A stretch of 64,000 nucleotides of DNA from Hesseltinella vesiculosa (lineage: Eukaryota; Mucoromycota; Mucoromycetes; Mucorales; Cunninghamellaceae), in the NCBI GenBank assembly GCA_002104935.1, contig MCGT01000015.1, positions 434,001 through 498,000 of the forward strand, read 5' to 3'. Below, piece after piece: positions 25,110 through 36,867 of this stretch. Numbering within the stretch: position 1 is the stretch's first letter; each line of letters starts with the position of its first letter. The translations under genes were made by a program, and so were the position numbers. The notes beneath the pieces are model-generated. The model was not told where the DNA came from. It saw only the letters and a program-made list of their open reading frames with translations, and ran no database searches.

Positions 25110-25635
25110 CCTATTTAAAAACAAAGTCTCTTCCGGTCCCCTAATGCCTTCTCCCTTCCACTTGACACCACAAATGACAAAGCGTCATGGCCATTTCATG
25201 CAATTTGAGCTACTTGATCACGTCATTGGTCATTATACAATGTGTCGAAAATTAGTGAGGAATAGGAATCCCTTTGTGAAGTCATTTATCCCCATCCTTC
25301 CCACCTCCCGCGCACACGCTTCTTAATTCACTGAGTAGCCGGAAAAAAAAAGTTTCTTGAAATCAAACAAGAAACGCAAATGAAATAGATTTCATGCAAA
25401 GCCAATGAATCCAAAATAATAAAACAATAAGTGTACTTCCTCACCCAACGGTCACGGAAAACGCTGCTTCCTCCCGTTTCTTCATGGATCATCCAAAAGT
25501 AGGCAGCCGGAGTTATAATCATGGTCCAAAAACGAAAACAGCCTTGCCGCACTTTTTCTTCCTTTCTTTTTTTTTTTGCGTTTTCCCCATTTCGTGTATG
25601 CTCTGTCGTATTTTTTATAGCTGGTTGTTGTCTAT
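24872..25635. other. divergent intergenic region with long poly-T tract
   Basis: This is the shared upstream region of the OPT transporter (minus) and Elongin A (plus). It contains an uninterrupted run of about 30 T at 25079-25109. A possible very short spliced gene on the minus strand is listed separately. Confidence 0.6.
25323..25522 (-). CDS. possible 36-residue spliced small protein
   Basis: An ATG at 25522 opens 26 codons (MIITPAAYFWMIHEETGG and on) to a GTGAGG donor at 25445. A CAAG acceptor at 25356 continues in frame for KLFFSGYSVN and a TAA stop. Both segments are phase 0 and the intron is 89 nt, normal for this genome. The reading is a short hydrophobic start with a basic/aromatic end. 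It could be a small membrane protein, the last exons of a longer gene, or chance. I do not recognise it. Confidence 0.25.
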
Positions 25636-26945
25636 ATGCCCAAACAGGTCAAATCTCTAGTTGCTATTTGTCAAGAAACGCTGTCCATGAACCTCGACGG
25701 TAAGCAATGCCACGGGCCTGGCCATTCCCAATGTGATTTTTTTATTCTTCTTCTTCATTCATAGGCCTTGCATCGATTGGTGATGTACCTTATTCATTGA
25801 TCAAGTCTGCTCTACAGCGTGCAACGGCTCAGCAGTTACATCTCATTGAGCTTCATAACCCAGCAAGTCAGCTAGTCTTCTATCAAGCACCCGTCTAACG
25901 TTTCCTTTTTTTATTTTTGACGCTCCATAGCACCTTGTTCCACAGTCCCATGGTAAGTGACCGCTTCTTCCTTCCTCCCACGCACAATCAACTGAAATAG
26001 GATCAAAACTAATATTCACCTATTTTATTCTTTTGTTAGAATTATGGCTGGCACATGTCCTTCAATACTCGGATTTGCGACAAGCTCTTAGCGAAGGCCA
26101 ATACAAGGACCCTTCTTGTTGGCGTGATCTGTACTTGGTAAGCCTGCTCTCTGCCCTCTCTCACTTCTCCCATCAAAAAAAAAAAAAAAAAAAAAGGAGA
26201 GACAGGGTCTCACCGTCTGCCATTTTTCTTTATAATGGATAGACTCGATACCAGGAAATGGAGGAGCGAAAACGAATGATTAGTGAAAAAGTCAAGAACC
26301 AGTACAACAAGATCCGAAACGAAAAGGCCGCTCGCTCCATCAAGGTCATCAATGGTCACCATCTTCCTCCGTCCAAAAGGATATCACGTGGCACTCAACT
26401 TCATGATGCTTCACCACAAACCAGTAGACTCTTTATGGCGACCAAAAAGGCAGCTAGCAAATCGTAAGGAATCTTCGTTCAAAAGCGAGGATCTATAAAA
26501 TCTTACATTTTCTATTCTTCCATCGTTGACCCACGTGGCCTACCAGGTATGCAATTTACAACAGCAGGGTTACCAAACGGCAGCCTGTGACACCTGCCCG
26601 TGCACATCTTCATCGGCCCTCGCCCGTTCCGTTTGTCAAGCCTCCTTCGAAACTCGAGAAGCAATATCAAGCCAATTATCGACGTTTCGGCCACACTCCT
26701 ACCATCCCAAACACCTTGCCCTTGATACCTCCCTCCCCTGCAGCCGCTTCCAACTGTACCTCGACTTCAGAACATACACAGTTTCAGAGACAGCCACCGT
26801 CTCGGCTACCGCCCTCACCAAAATCGTCCTCCAAGAAGCCTGCCGCCATAGTCAATTACAATATTTTTCAACAGGTACAGACTTTTTTGTGTTGCCAACA
26901 GAGGCACTCCAGATACTGACCCCTGTATTTCTGTAGTTGACATAA
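25636..26945 (+). CDS. Elongin A (RNA polymerase II elongation / ubiquitin ligase adaptor)
   Basis: Exons 25636-25699, 25765-25862, 25931-25952, 26040-26137, 26243-26463 and 26547-26874, plus probably 26937-26945, encode about 279 residues. The N-terminal SLVAICQETL fits the BC-box consensus that binds Elongin C, followed by GLASIGDVPYSLIKSAL and ELWLAHVLQYSDLR, the Elongin A domain. A helical basic segment (ERKRMISEKVKNQYNKIRN) and a proline-rich tail follow. In other eukaryotes Elongin A stimulates Pol II elongation and, with Elongin C, acts in a cullin ligase. The second intron (25863-25930) has a GC donor (GCAAGT), and one exon is only 22 nt. If the last intron is not removed, translation ends at 26919 instead. 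Confidence 0.85.
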
Positions 26946-27311
26946 AACGTTGTCAATGCCCCTCCTCATTTTGTACTTCTTTTATCCAGGCTTGATCGCT
27001 CTTTTTGTTTTTGTGTTTTTTTTTTTTTTGTTTGTCTATGATCCCCCTGTTTTAAAAAAATACAGTGCTTCCATTCGACCTTCATATCTGAGCCTATCTG
27101 AGCCTCATTGGATTGGCGCATTTCTCACTTGTTAAAAAAAAAAAAAAAGAGCTAGATGCAGAATCTGGAACATCATTGGTCTTTTTTTGTTCCCCCCTCG
27201 TTAATTTTTGACCAGTGCCACTGCGCACGAAAATTGAGCAACTCGAATTTCAGGATCAATTCCGCTCCTTTTTTTCTTTTTCTTTTTCAGCCCTGAACAT
27301 CTCGTTTCATC
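26946..27311. other. intergenic region, nothing recognised
   Basis: AT-rich with poly-T and poly-A tracts; it holds the end of Elongin A and the promoter of the myosin gene. No repeat or RNA gene seen. Confidence 0.5.
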
Positions 27312-30300
27312 ATGCCCATCAAGGTGAGATATAGAGCTCAGCATGCTGTTATTGCCCAGCCATCTAACCCATCGCATTCTTGTTTACTTTGCAACCTAGA
27401 AACCACTTGGGAAAAAAGGAGAAAAAAAGGCCATCAAGGCCAATAGACCTGTCAAGGCTGATTGGAAAGAAGGCATGAAGAAAAAGATTACCGGCGTAGC
27501 GGATATGACCCTGCTGACCAAGATTACAAACGAGGCCATCAATGAAAACCTCATGAAGCGTTGGCAGAACAAAGAAATCTATGCAAGTTGACTTGCCATG
27601 GTTTTATATCTCGTGCTCTTACCTGCTCTCTTTTTTTTTTTAATGCATAGACTTACATTGGCAGTGTGTTGATCAGTGTCAATCCATTCCGTGATCTTGG
27701 CATTTATACGGAGCAAGTATTGGAGAGCTACCAAGGCAAGAACTTACTTGAAGTAAGGTTTGGGAGCGCTTGGCAAAGACCGCTGCGTGTTTTTAAATTG
27801 AGCTCATGTGTTTTTTTTCAATTCCTAGATGCCTCCCCACGTGTTTGCTATTGCAGAAGCAGCTTATCACCATATGAACAGTTACAAGGAAAACCAATGT
27901 GTCATTATTAGGTATATCTCGTTCCTATAACCACATTTCCTTCTGACATCCACCTCTTTTTTCCCCTCACGCCAAAAGTGGTGAATCAGGGGCTGGCAAG
28001 ACCGAAGCGGCAAAGCGCATTATGCAGTACATTGCTGCTGTCTCTGGAGGGGCCAGTTCATCCATTCAAGAAATCAAGGAAATGGTGCTCGCTACCAACC
28101 CTCTTCTGGAAAGCTTTGGCTGCGCAAAGACCCTACGCAACAACAACTCCAGTCGTCACGTAATGCCTCATCGAGTGGAGAGAGCTATAAAAAACCGCTC
28201 AACTCACCTTTTTCCTTTTTCGTTCCCAGGGCAAATACTTGGAAATTCAATTCAATACCCAAGGTGAACCTGTGGGTGCTATTATCACCAACTACCTCCT
28301 AGAAAAGGTACGTACCAAAAAGAAAAAAATTGGACGAGCGCCTGACCCTTTTTTCTCCTCAGAGCCGTGTGGTTGGACAAATTGAAAATGAACGCAATTT
28401 CCACATCTTTTACCAACTGACAAAGGCTGCGCCTCCTGAATATCAAGGTAACGAAGCGATTCCTTAGATAGAAAGAGTTGCTCAATAACTTCCTTCGAAC
28501 TGCCTAGAATCCTATGGCTTGCAAGGCCCCGAAAGCTTTTTGTATACCAGTCGAAGCAATTGTCTACAAGTAGAGGGGATAGACGATGTTCAGGATTTCA
28601 ACGAAACTATCGTAAGCACGAAAAAAAAAAAATACAAATCCCAAGGCACTCCATTCTAATTCCCGCCCGCCTTTGCAGAATGCCATGAACGTCATTGGTC
28701 TAGCAAAGCATGAGCAAGACGAGATTTTTAAAATGCTGGCTATTATTCTTTGGATCGGGAACATTGTTTTTGCCGAAGACGATGCAGGCAATGCAATGAT
28801 CTCGGATCCAGATGGTAAGAAAACCAACATACCAATAAAAAATAACAGTAACTCATCATTTTTTTTTCACTGCCATAGTGGCCAGTTTTGTGGCATACCT
28901 GCTGGAAGTCGACAATGAATCGCTCAGCAAGGCGTTGACCAGTCGCATTATGGAAACTCAGCGAGGGATGCGCCGTGGCAGCGTGTACGAAGTCCCCTTG
29001 AACGTAGCCCAAGCCAACTCTGTGCGCGATGCCTTGTCCAAATCAATCTACGAACGCTTGTTTGAATGGATCGTGACCCGTGTCAACGCTTCCTTGGAAG
29101 CCCGTGGAGCCGCCGAGTATGTGATTGGTGTGCTGGATATCTACGGCTTTGAAATCTTTGACGACAACAGCTTCGAACAGCTCTGCATCAACTACGTTAA
29201 CGAAAAACTGCAGCAAATCTTCATCGAGCTCACCCTCAAGGCCGAACAGGAAGAATACGTGCGCGAACAAATCCAATGGACTCCCATCAAGTTCTTCAAC
29301 AACAAAGTGGTGTGTGACCTAATTGAAGAAAAACGCCCTCCTGGCATCTTTGCCGCTCTCAACGACGCCTGCGCAACCGCCCACGCCGATCCTGCTGCCG
29401 CCGACAACTCCTTTGTCCAGCGCCTCGGCTTCCTATCCAGCAACCCTCATTTCGAAGCTCGCAGCAACAAGTTTCTGATCCGCCACTACGCTGGCGATGT
29501 GCTCTACAATGTCCAGGGCGTCACCGACAAGAACAAGGATGCTTTACTCAAAGACCTGCACCAGCTCGTCACTGCCTCCGGCAACACCTTTGTGGCTGAC
29601 ACCCTCTTCCCTGAACGCATTGATCCCAACTCCAAGAAGCGACCCCCTACCGTCGGCGACAAGATCAAGCTCTCGTGCAATGCGCTCGTCACCAAGTTAA
29701 TGCAATGCCATCCCAGCTACATCCGTACCATCAAACCCAACGACAACCGCAGCGCTTCGGAATACGACGACAAGCGTGTACTCCATCAAGTGCAATACCT
29801 TGGTCTCTGTGAAAATATTCGCGTTCGACGTGCTGGCTTTGCCTACCGAACAGTCAGTCATATATTATTAGACAAAGATCTACTCGGGGGCTCACTTTTT
29901 TTTTTTTTTGCTCTTGCCATAGACTTTTGACAAATTTTTGGAACGCTTCTATTTGCTGAGCCCTGCCACTGGTTATGCTGGTGAATATGTGTGGAATGGT
30001 GATGCCGTGCAAGGCTCGTTGGAAATCCTACGCCATAACAATTTGCCTCAAGACGAGTGGCAAATGGGCACCTCCAAAGTGTTCCTTCGTCATCCTGAAA
30101 CTGTAACCCCCTCCATCCTGTCTCGCGCACTTTCTGACGCTCACTTTACTCTACTCTCGCACTTTCTTCATAGATCTTTGGCTTGGAGCATATGCGTGAT
30201 CGATACTGGCATAACATGGCGACTCGCATCCAGCGGTCTTGGCGCAATTATGTGCGATACAAGCACGAGTGTGCTACCAAGATTCAACAGTTTTGGCGAC

Positions 30301-32230
30301 GCAACAAGTACAACATTGGCTACCAGCAGATGCGTGAGTACGGTCACGAGATCCTGGCTCAGCGCAAAGAGCGTCGCCGCTACTCACTCGTCAGCATGCG
30401 CAAATTCACGGGTGACTACCTCGACATTACGAATGGCTCTGGCGGTGCCGATGTCATCCGAAATGCCATCTCCTTTGGCGTCAACGAACAAGTTGTCTTC
30501 AGTATGCGTGGCCAGACACTCGTTGCCCGCGCCATGCGTGCCAGTATTCCCAGCCCTCGCACCTTGGTTTTGGTAAGTTAGCTACCCGGTCGGTCGCCAG
30601 CTACTCACCCATTTCTTCCCGCAGACGAACCAAGCCTTGCATTTTGTCATGACGACCCGCAAAGACCAAGTGGTGTCGACCATTGACGAAAAAGTCATCC
30701 CTTTGAACTCAATCCAGTCGGCCAGCGTGTCAACCCTTTGTGATGACTGGGTCATCTTACATACCAACAACCCTGAAGGTGACACGATCCTCTCGTGTAT
30801 GTTCAAGACCGAATTACTGGCCCACATGTTGCAGCAAACCAATGCCCGTATCACCGTCGACGTCCAGCCCGAAATCCAATTCAAGAAAAAAGGCAACAAG
30901 ACGTCGGTGATGAAGTTTATCAAGGATGAGACGGCTGTGGGTGACGGGCTTTACAAGAGTCGTGTCGTTCGTATCCAATCTGGCCAACCTGCTAGCAGTA
31001 GTAAGTTCTTCCTCCTTTTAAATTTCTATTCCTCACCCTCTCTTTCAGTGTCGGACCCTCCTTGTTCCGTGAAACCTCGTGCTGTCGTTCGCCGTCAGCC
31101 CAAACAAACCACGACAACCCGTCCTCGTCCCAATCCGACCCGATCCTCCGTACCAGCCAGCAAATCCATACCAGCCCATGCTCCCGTCATCTCTGCCAGC
31201 AATTCTCCCCCTCCGCCCCCTCCCCCTCCTCCAGCTGCCACTCCCCAGCCTTCCAGCGAACCCAAATACAAGGCTATCTACCCCTTCGAAACCGATCAAG
31301 ACGGTGAACTTGCCATTGAAATGGGCGACTTGATTGAGGTCATTGAACAAGACGACAATGGTAATGCTTCGGAAAAGCCGGCAACCAGGCTGTTAAAAAG
31401 TCGCTCACGTCTCTTCTAATCTCTCCCTAGGTTGGTGGCTGGCAAAAAAGAATGGAAAAGAAGGATGGGTGCCCAGCAATTATTTGGAAGAAGTGGTCGA
31501 GGAAAAACCAACGCCTCCACCTCCAGCTCCGCCCGCCAGAACACGCCGTCCTCCACCCGCCATTCCTCCTGCAGAAACCGTTGAACAGCATTCACCTCTG
31601 CCTACGCCAGCCGCTTACGTTACTCCTGCGGCACCTGTCATTCCCTCAGCTCCCGCCATTCGATCAGTCCCAGCCATCCCAGCCATCCCATCCGTTCCTT
31701 CCACGCCCTCCATCCCTGCCACGCCCAGGGCAACCAAGCCGTCCTTGCCTAGCCGCGCCCCAGTAGCCAGTAACTCACCTACGCCACCGCTCGCTTCAAA
31801 ACCCGTCCTTCCCAAGCCTGTGGTCGCCCCTGCTAGCACAAAACCCACCCCAGCTCCTCGTCATATTATTGCCAATGTCAATGCGGCCCCGATCCCGGTG
31901 ATGCCTGGTGTCGCAGCTCCTCTCAATGCCAACGGCGTCCCTCCTTGGCGAGCCCAATTGGAAGCCAAACGAGCCGCCGCCGCCGCTGAAAACACTGGTG
32001 ACGGCAGTGATGGCAAACCATCCCCTCCCGTTGCTCCCAAACCTGTTGTACCAGCCCGTCCCAACAACCTAGGCAAACCAGCCATCCCCAGCCGTCCAGC
32101 CCAACTGCAGCCGAGCCAGAACCCTGCTGCAACCTCATTAGCCGAAGCAGTAAGCAGGTCACTTTCCTGTCAAAACACAGTGTTCACTCACTTTTTCTAT
32201 TTTTCTTAGCTGCGACAACGAAGACAGTAG
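27312..32230 (+). CDS. class I myosin (long-tailed, SH3-containing)
   Basis: Sixteen exons (first 27312-27323, last 32210-32230; the main motor exon is 28879-29852) sum to 1314 residues. The motor has the P-loop [28 protein letters not shown] with switch I, and [20 protein letters not shown]. The TEDS-rule position, 16 residues before DALSKS, is a serine ([11 protein letters not shown]), as expected for a PAK-regulated fungal myosin I. Two IQ motifs ([25 protein letters not shown]) follow, then a TH1 membrane-binding domain, an SH3 domain ([15 protein letters not shown] to [11 protein letters not shown]) split by an intron, and a long proline/alanine-rich tail. The protein would drive actin-based endocytosis at the cortex. 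The tail ends ALRQRRQ without the acidic tryptophan motif of yeast Myo3/Myo5. The second intron (27583-27650) has a GC donor. Confidence 0.96.
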
Positions 32231-33289
32231 TACAGAATTCATTGTTAGATTCAGATACCGTATATCCGCCATCATTTGGCGGGAATCAGGTTTTTATTTG
32301 AGCCGTGAATAAATTTTTTAGCAGGCAAACCAATCGGGCGAACCGCCAAATTATTTTCAAGTGCGCGCGAAAGTAATAACATGTGCACGCGAAACCTTTT
32401 ATTTGCGTGCGAGTCAAAAGAAAAAAGAAAGCTACCTTTTAATACCGAGGGTAGAAGGCACTGCGCAGAGACTGGATACCGTATGTGCATCGAAAGTATT
32501 TTATTTTTCGTTTGAAAAAAAAAAAATAGCACCTATGCACAGCACTTTTGAGTGATTAGATGCAAGTGAAAGTTTGTATGGGAACGCAAATGCATGAATG
32601 ATAATGATTCTGAAAAAGCTAGGTAGATTGGCGAAGACTGGACAGCCAACTTTTGAAAAAATCGGACATTTTCGTCTGGGCGTCCCAGGCGATCTCATAA
32701 TTTATCATCATGAAGACTTGTCTATTGCTCATCCATAAAAAAAAAAAAAGACACATCTAGGACAGGGCTAAAGTATCTATACCTCCGAGGGGATGTCAAA
32801 AAAAACAGATAAAAAAAAAATGGATGGTTTTGCTTAGGTTCCATTATTTCCAGTCACATTCCCATAGAATCACCTTGCTGTAGTCTCGTTGGCAGCGTTG
32901 ATTCCAGTATCTGAGAGAAACCCTATAGATATAAAAATAATAAACGCAGCGAGTAATTGTTCGTGATATAATGCTGTACCAACCTTAATAAAGATGTTTG
33001 CCTTGCTCGTCACTACATTGATCACCGCCATTGACTCCTTGCCTTTTGCCCCCGCCCCCGCCCTCCATTCCCCGAGTTAGGCAAGCTTTATTTTTTTTTT
33101 AGATAGAGCAACCTTTTAGTATAGGTTATCACCTGACCCTTGAAAAGCTTTTGCAGAAAAAATAAATGTCTGGTTAGCGTATTGGAAGGAACGATTTGAT
33201 TGGAGGCTGTATGCAAAAAGTCAAAAAATTCGTCTTCCTCTTTTTTTTTCCAACTTCACATGACTTGTCCTCCAGAGTAAATCAATCAA
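32231..33289. other. repeat-rich intergenic region
   Basis: It begins directly after the myosin stop codon and holds a composite A+B dispersed repeat at 32275-32705. The remainder (32706-33289) is AT-rich with several poly-A and poly-T runs and no convincing gene; a CCCCCGCCCCCGCC stretch occurs near 33048-33062. Confidence 0.6.
32275..32705 (-). repeat. composite dispersed repeat (A and B halves)
   Basis: The A half (32275-32420, with GAATCAGGTTTTTA, GAGCCGTGAATA and CGCGCGAAAGTAA) and the B half (about 32450-32705, with GGAACGCAAATGC and CCCAGGCGATCTCAT) are adjacent here in the same order, relative to strand, as at 36075-36745 on the plus strand. That shows A and B belong to one element, with shorter copies elsewhere. 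No ORF. Confidence 0.75.
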
Positions 33290-34310
33290 CTCACTGACGC
33301 TCCGGATACATTCACCAACTACGTTTTCTTCAAAAACCATGTTGTTAATGAATGGGACTTCCGACATTATCTTGCCTGGAAACGCATCTCTACACCTGTC
33401 ACCACCATGGATCTCAATATTTTATTGAAAGAATACAAAGAATCGTTATCAGCATTCATCAAAAAGAATACTCTCTCTTGTGATCTTCAAGCTTACTTGA
33501 GAATGATGACCCGATGCCACCCCATTCCGATCCCTTGCCAACATATCGTCAGCGATCCGGCAAGCGACGTACCGCTCTCGATGCCTTGGAGGATACTCGC
33601 CTTCGACATAAACGGTTACACCACGCGGCACAAGGACTGGACAAAGCATCTATTGACGTCATCATCAGAGGCGAAAGCTCCCTAGGCAAAACCAACTACA
33701 AGTACTTTCAAGATGCGTTTGTCAAGTGGTCCTCATCAATCACCCCGCCGGTGAACCCTTACTCCCCTTCCCCATCGGATATCATGACCTTTATTTCCCG
33801 GCAGCGATCAGCACGCCCTTGGCAGCCACCGACGTGCGCCACCGCAAAATTTGCCATCCTCGCACTTATCACCGACAAATCCCACCGCCAGATGATTATG
33901 TCTGACGCATCATTCACGGAGTACTTCGCCGCACTGAGACGAACGCACATTCGGCTTGCGCCATACAGCCGCTTTGATATCACCCCCGTGTTGGACAGCG
34001 TCCGCACGGATCATGACAATCCCCAGCTCTCACTACGCATCATTACTGCGAAGGTGTGCTTTCTACTTGGCATCATGGGATTTTTATGCGCCGCTGATCT
34101 CAATACCATCGACAGGGATGACTCGTATATCCACGTTGTCACCGGACACCTTCACTTGTCAATCATCAACCCGAAGGAGCGCCGTCAGGGTTTCTCGATC
34201 ACGAAGGAAATTACGATCGCCCCCTTCGCCCAGGACCCTATGCTACCTTGGAAGACTAAAAAAAAAGACACTGTAAGAATACTTTGTTTTATATGTATCA
34301 AAATAGAATG
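33290..34310 (+). pseudogene. tyrosine-recombinase-like relic (DIRS/Crypton type)
   Basis: An open stretch from about 33290 (INQLTDAPDTFTNYVFFKN) continues with a frame change near 33520 into a long frame to 34311. The latter has an N-terminal helical domain (YFQDAFVKWSSSITPP, TCATAKFAILALITDK) and a C-terminal part (ITAKVCFLLGIMGFLCAADL, LHLSIINPKERRQGFSITKE), resembling the tyrosine recombinases of DIRS/Ngaro or Crypton elements. Where these usually have an arginine (RPSD or similar) this copy has LCAAD, so the first catalytic arginine seems lost. It is flanked by inverted copies of the A repeat. I infer an inactive transposable-element remnant. Confidence 0.5.
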
Positions 34311-34339
34311 AGACTAGATTTCTTTTAGTTACACACTTG

Positions 34340-35067
34340 CAGAGATTTGGTGGATACAACGCATCGGGAAACAACAGCATGTATTGTATACAGGTTGGAA
34401 AACGTCCATTGTCGACTTCAAGAACCAAGATTGCGTGATTCGGAAGTTTCCTACTGTGCGTATGTTTTATGGCCAATGCTCAATGTTACTTGCGATTCTC
34501 TGCACGGTATTCAATGTGATTTCAGGGTGAGTGAAACGTATTTGGATGCTACGGAATCATTGGTCATGTTCATCACCTTCCCGGAAAAAAAATGTGGTGG
34601 CCGACGCACTATCTCGTATAGAAATCAAGGCTGACGATGCCACTTGCGTGGATGGATGTGAAGATCTACTTTATCATGGACTGATGATTGAAGACAGTAC
34701 GGATGATTACGAACCGGAGATTGGTCTTTTCAACAGACGGGTATTTGGCAGATGGAAAAATGTTCTTGAAGCAAAGTGGATTGGAATTGCTTTTACTGGA
34801 ATCCTCTGGCCCCTTGGCACACGCGACAAACCCAGGCACGTCAAGGACCATATCAAGGGCGCCTATGGATGCTTTGCAATGCTGATGGCGATATTGAAGA
34901 AGTACCCATATGCTGACAAGGAACTGATGGATGATTTGCGGGTATTGCTCATTCATTCGGGAGCAACTAGTAAGTACAGTCCACCAGAAACACCTATTTT
35001 TATTGTTTTATTTATTTTTTATTCCGGATTTTTCATTTATTCAACACCGACTTTGATAGCTTACTGA
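34340..35067 (+). pseudogene. retroelement remnants (Ty3/Gypsy RNase H end and unknown)
   Basis: Around 34580-34635 one frame reads KKNVVADALSRIE, the short motif that ends the RNase H domain of many Ty3/Gypsy polyproteins. It runs on into an acidic linker and a 100-residue piece (AKWIGIAFTGILWPLG, HVKDHIKGAYGCFAMLM) that I do not recognise. No protease, reverse transcriptase core, integrase or LTR is visible, so this is a scrap and possibly a patchwork of different elements. Confidence 0.4.
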
Positions 35068-35234
35068 ACGAAACCCATGATTTTCTCATGGATGTTGAAT
35101 TTTCAACACCAACACAGGGTCAAAACACTGCTGCAATTCCAAATACTGATTCAAGGGATGTTCAAACCATGAGAAGCAACACCCTCTTAATCAGATCCAT
35201 GGATGATCTTTTCTTAGCCAGGCCACGATGAAGA

Positions 35235-35450
35235 TTGGACAAATTCATCAAGGTTGGCATTTGGTACATGGCCTTCGTGCGCCATTATTCACAACGCAAG
35301 ATCAGGGAAGCAACTGGGATCCCTCGTTCTACCGTGTCTTATTACATCTGTAAATACAAGAAGGCAATCCCATGGGATCTCATCCGTGAAGTGGATCCCC
35401 AAATTTACCACCACTTGCGCCGTTTGGGCAATGGAAGTAACGATGTTTGA
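35235..35450 (+). pseudogene. helix-turn-helix fragment, probably transposon-derived
   Basis: A 71-codon frame includes RKIREATGIPRSTVSYYICK, a helix-turn-helix pattern like those at the N-terminus of Tc1/mariner or related transposases. No catalytic DDE part is seen downstream. It lies between the retroelement scrap and an A-repeat copy. Confidence 0.4.
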
Positions 35451-35624
35451 AAGGTTCCAATAAAATGACATTTTGCCGTCCAAATTCCCAGTACAACCAT
35501 CAACTCCAACCTTTCTAAATCCAGTTACTCCAGTGCTCTCCAACCTGACCAAATTCCAACAGCTCCCTTTCTATATCACCTCGTCTTTTTTTTTCTTGCG
35601 ATTCACCTACTGCAATGATAAAAT

Positions 35625-35770
35625 CTGATTTGCGTGCACTAGATTAACTTTCGCGTGAACTCGGGTTTACTTTCGCGCGCACTTGAAAATAATTTAACGG
35701 TTCGCCCCAATGCTTTGCCTGCTAAAAAAAAGTATTCACGGCTCAACTAAAAACCTGATTCCGGTAATTA
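35625..35770 (+). repeat. dispersed repeat, A-half copy in inverted orientation
   Basis: The sequence reads CGCGCACTTGAAAATAATTT, GGTTCGCC, TTTGCCTGCTAAAAA, TATTCACGGCTCAA and TAAAAACCTGATTCC. This is the reverse complement of 32280-32390, with high identity over more than 100 bp. With 32275-32420 it brackets 3.2 kb of transposon relics. Confidence 0.8.
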
Positions 35771-36074
35771 ATGACGTCGTGCGACATCTGCAACATCTTG
35801 TGACTTTTTTTTTTTTTTTTTGCGGCACAAGACCCTTGGATTGCATGCGACATTGCTCAAGGACAACATCGTGCAACATCTGCGCCATCTGTGACATTGA
35901 CACTAGGGCTGAATCTTAGACTTGGGAAGACATTTGGCAAGCTTTGGATTTGTTTTGGAAAGCTTGGATTTTGGACATTCGGATGCTGTGGAAAAGATTG
36001 GACTTTGGGCATTTGGTTTGTGTACCTTACCCATAAAAATATTACAAGAATTTATTTAGAGCAATTTTGCACTG

Positions 36075-36745
36075 TGATTTTTTATCAGATCGCCTGGGGG
36101 TCCCCTGGCGAAAATGGCCGATTTTTCATTTTTTTAAGCTGGTGAATCGGAGGTGTCAAAATAAAACTGATCGAATGTTGGCTGGACGACTTTCACCAAT
36201 CGACTCGATTTTTTCAGCACTATCATCATTCATGCATTTGCGTTCCCTTACAAAATTCTAGGTCTATCTGAACACTCAAAAGCGCTGTGCAGCATTTTTT
36301 TTTTTTTTCAAAATGAAATGTGGAAACTGGTGGTCTAATTCAATTTCCGCGCAGCGCCTTTCATTCCAGCCAGTGCACACAGAGCAGATGGTCATCAGCG
36401 AATACCTACCTCGGTACTAAAAAGTAATCCAAGCGCCAGTATCACCATTTAAAAACTGTTCCAATGCTGGCAATCTCTTCTTTCGATGTCGCGCCTGTTT
36501 CAATGTCACTCTCCTCAGCTTGGCTTGTCAAAAGCAGCTCAAAAATGTCGGTCCTTTGAAATAGCGAAACTTTTTTTTTTCCAATTCACTGTTTGACTTG
36601 CACGCATAAGAAAATGGTTCGCATGCACTTGATTTTAACTTTCTCGCGTACTTGATTTTACTTTTGCGTTCACTAGAAAATAATTTAGCGGTTCCTCCGA
36701 TGGTTTGCAAGCTAAAAAGTATAAAGTCAGGAAATGATCTTGCAA
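36075..36745 (+). repeat. composite dispersed repeat (B and A halves)
   Basis: The B half (36075-36390) starts at CAGATCGCCTGGGGGTCCCC, and the A half (about 36570-36745) holds a CGTACTTGATTTTACTTTTG block and TAGCGGTTCCTCCGATGG. The spacer contains TACCTACCTCGGTACTAAAA, also seen inverted in the 32.4-kb copy. The copy is longer than the one at 32275-32705 because the A and B halves are further apart. Confidence 0.75.
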
Positions 36746-36867
36746 CAGGCACAGGATCCTCAAACCCCAAATTTGAAAATCCGCCAATTTTTTTTTTTGT
36801 TGTTTTTGACAGTTGCGTTTGCTCCTCTTTCCCTTTTTTTTATTATTATTTTTATTCCATTACAACC

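Larger units (their letters stand above)
35451..36867. other. repeat-rich region upstream of CCT8
   Basis: It contains the inverted A-repeat copy (35625-35770), short GA/GACATT-rich imperfect repeats around 35775-35910 (variants of GCGACATCTGCAACATC) and a composite B+A repeat (36075-36745). The last 120 bases before 36868 are T-rich and likely hold the CCT8 promoter. No gene. Confidence 0.6.
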
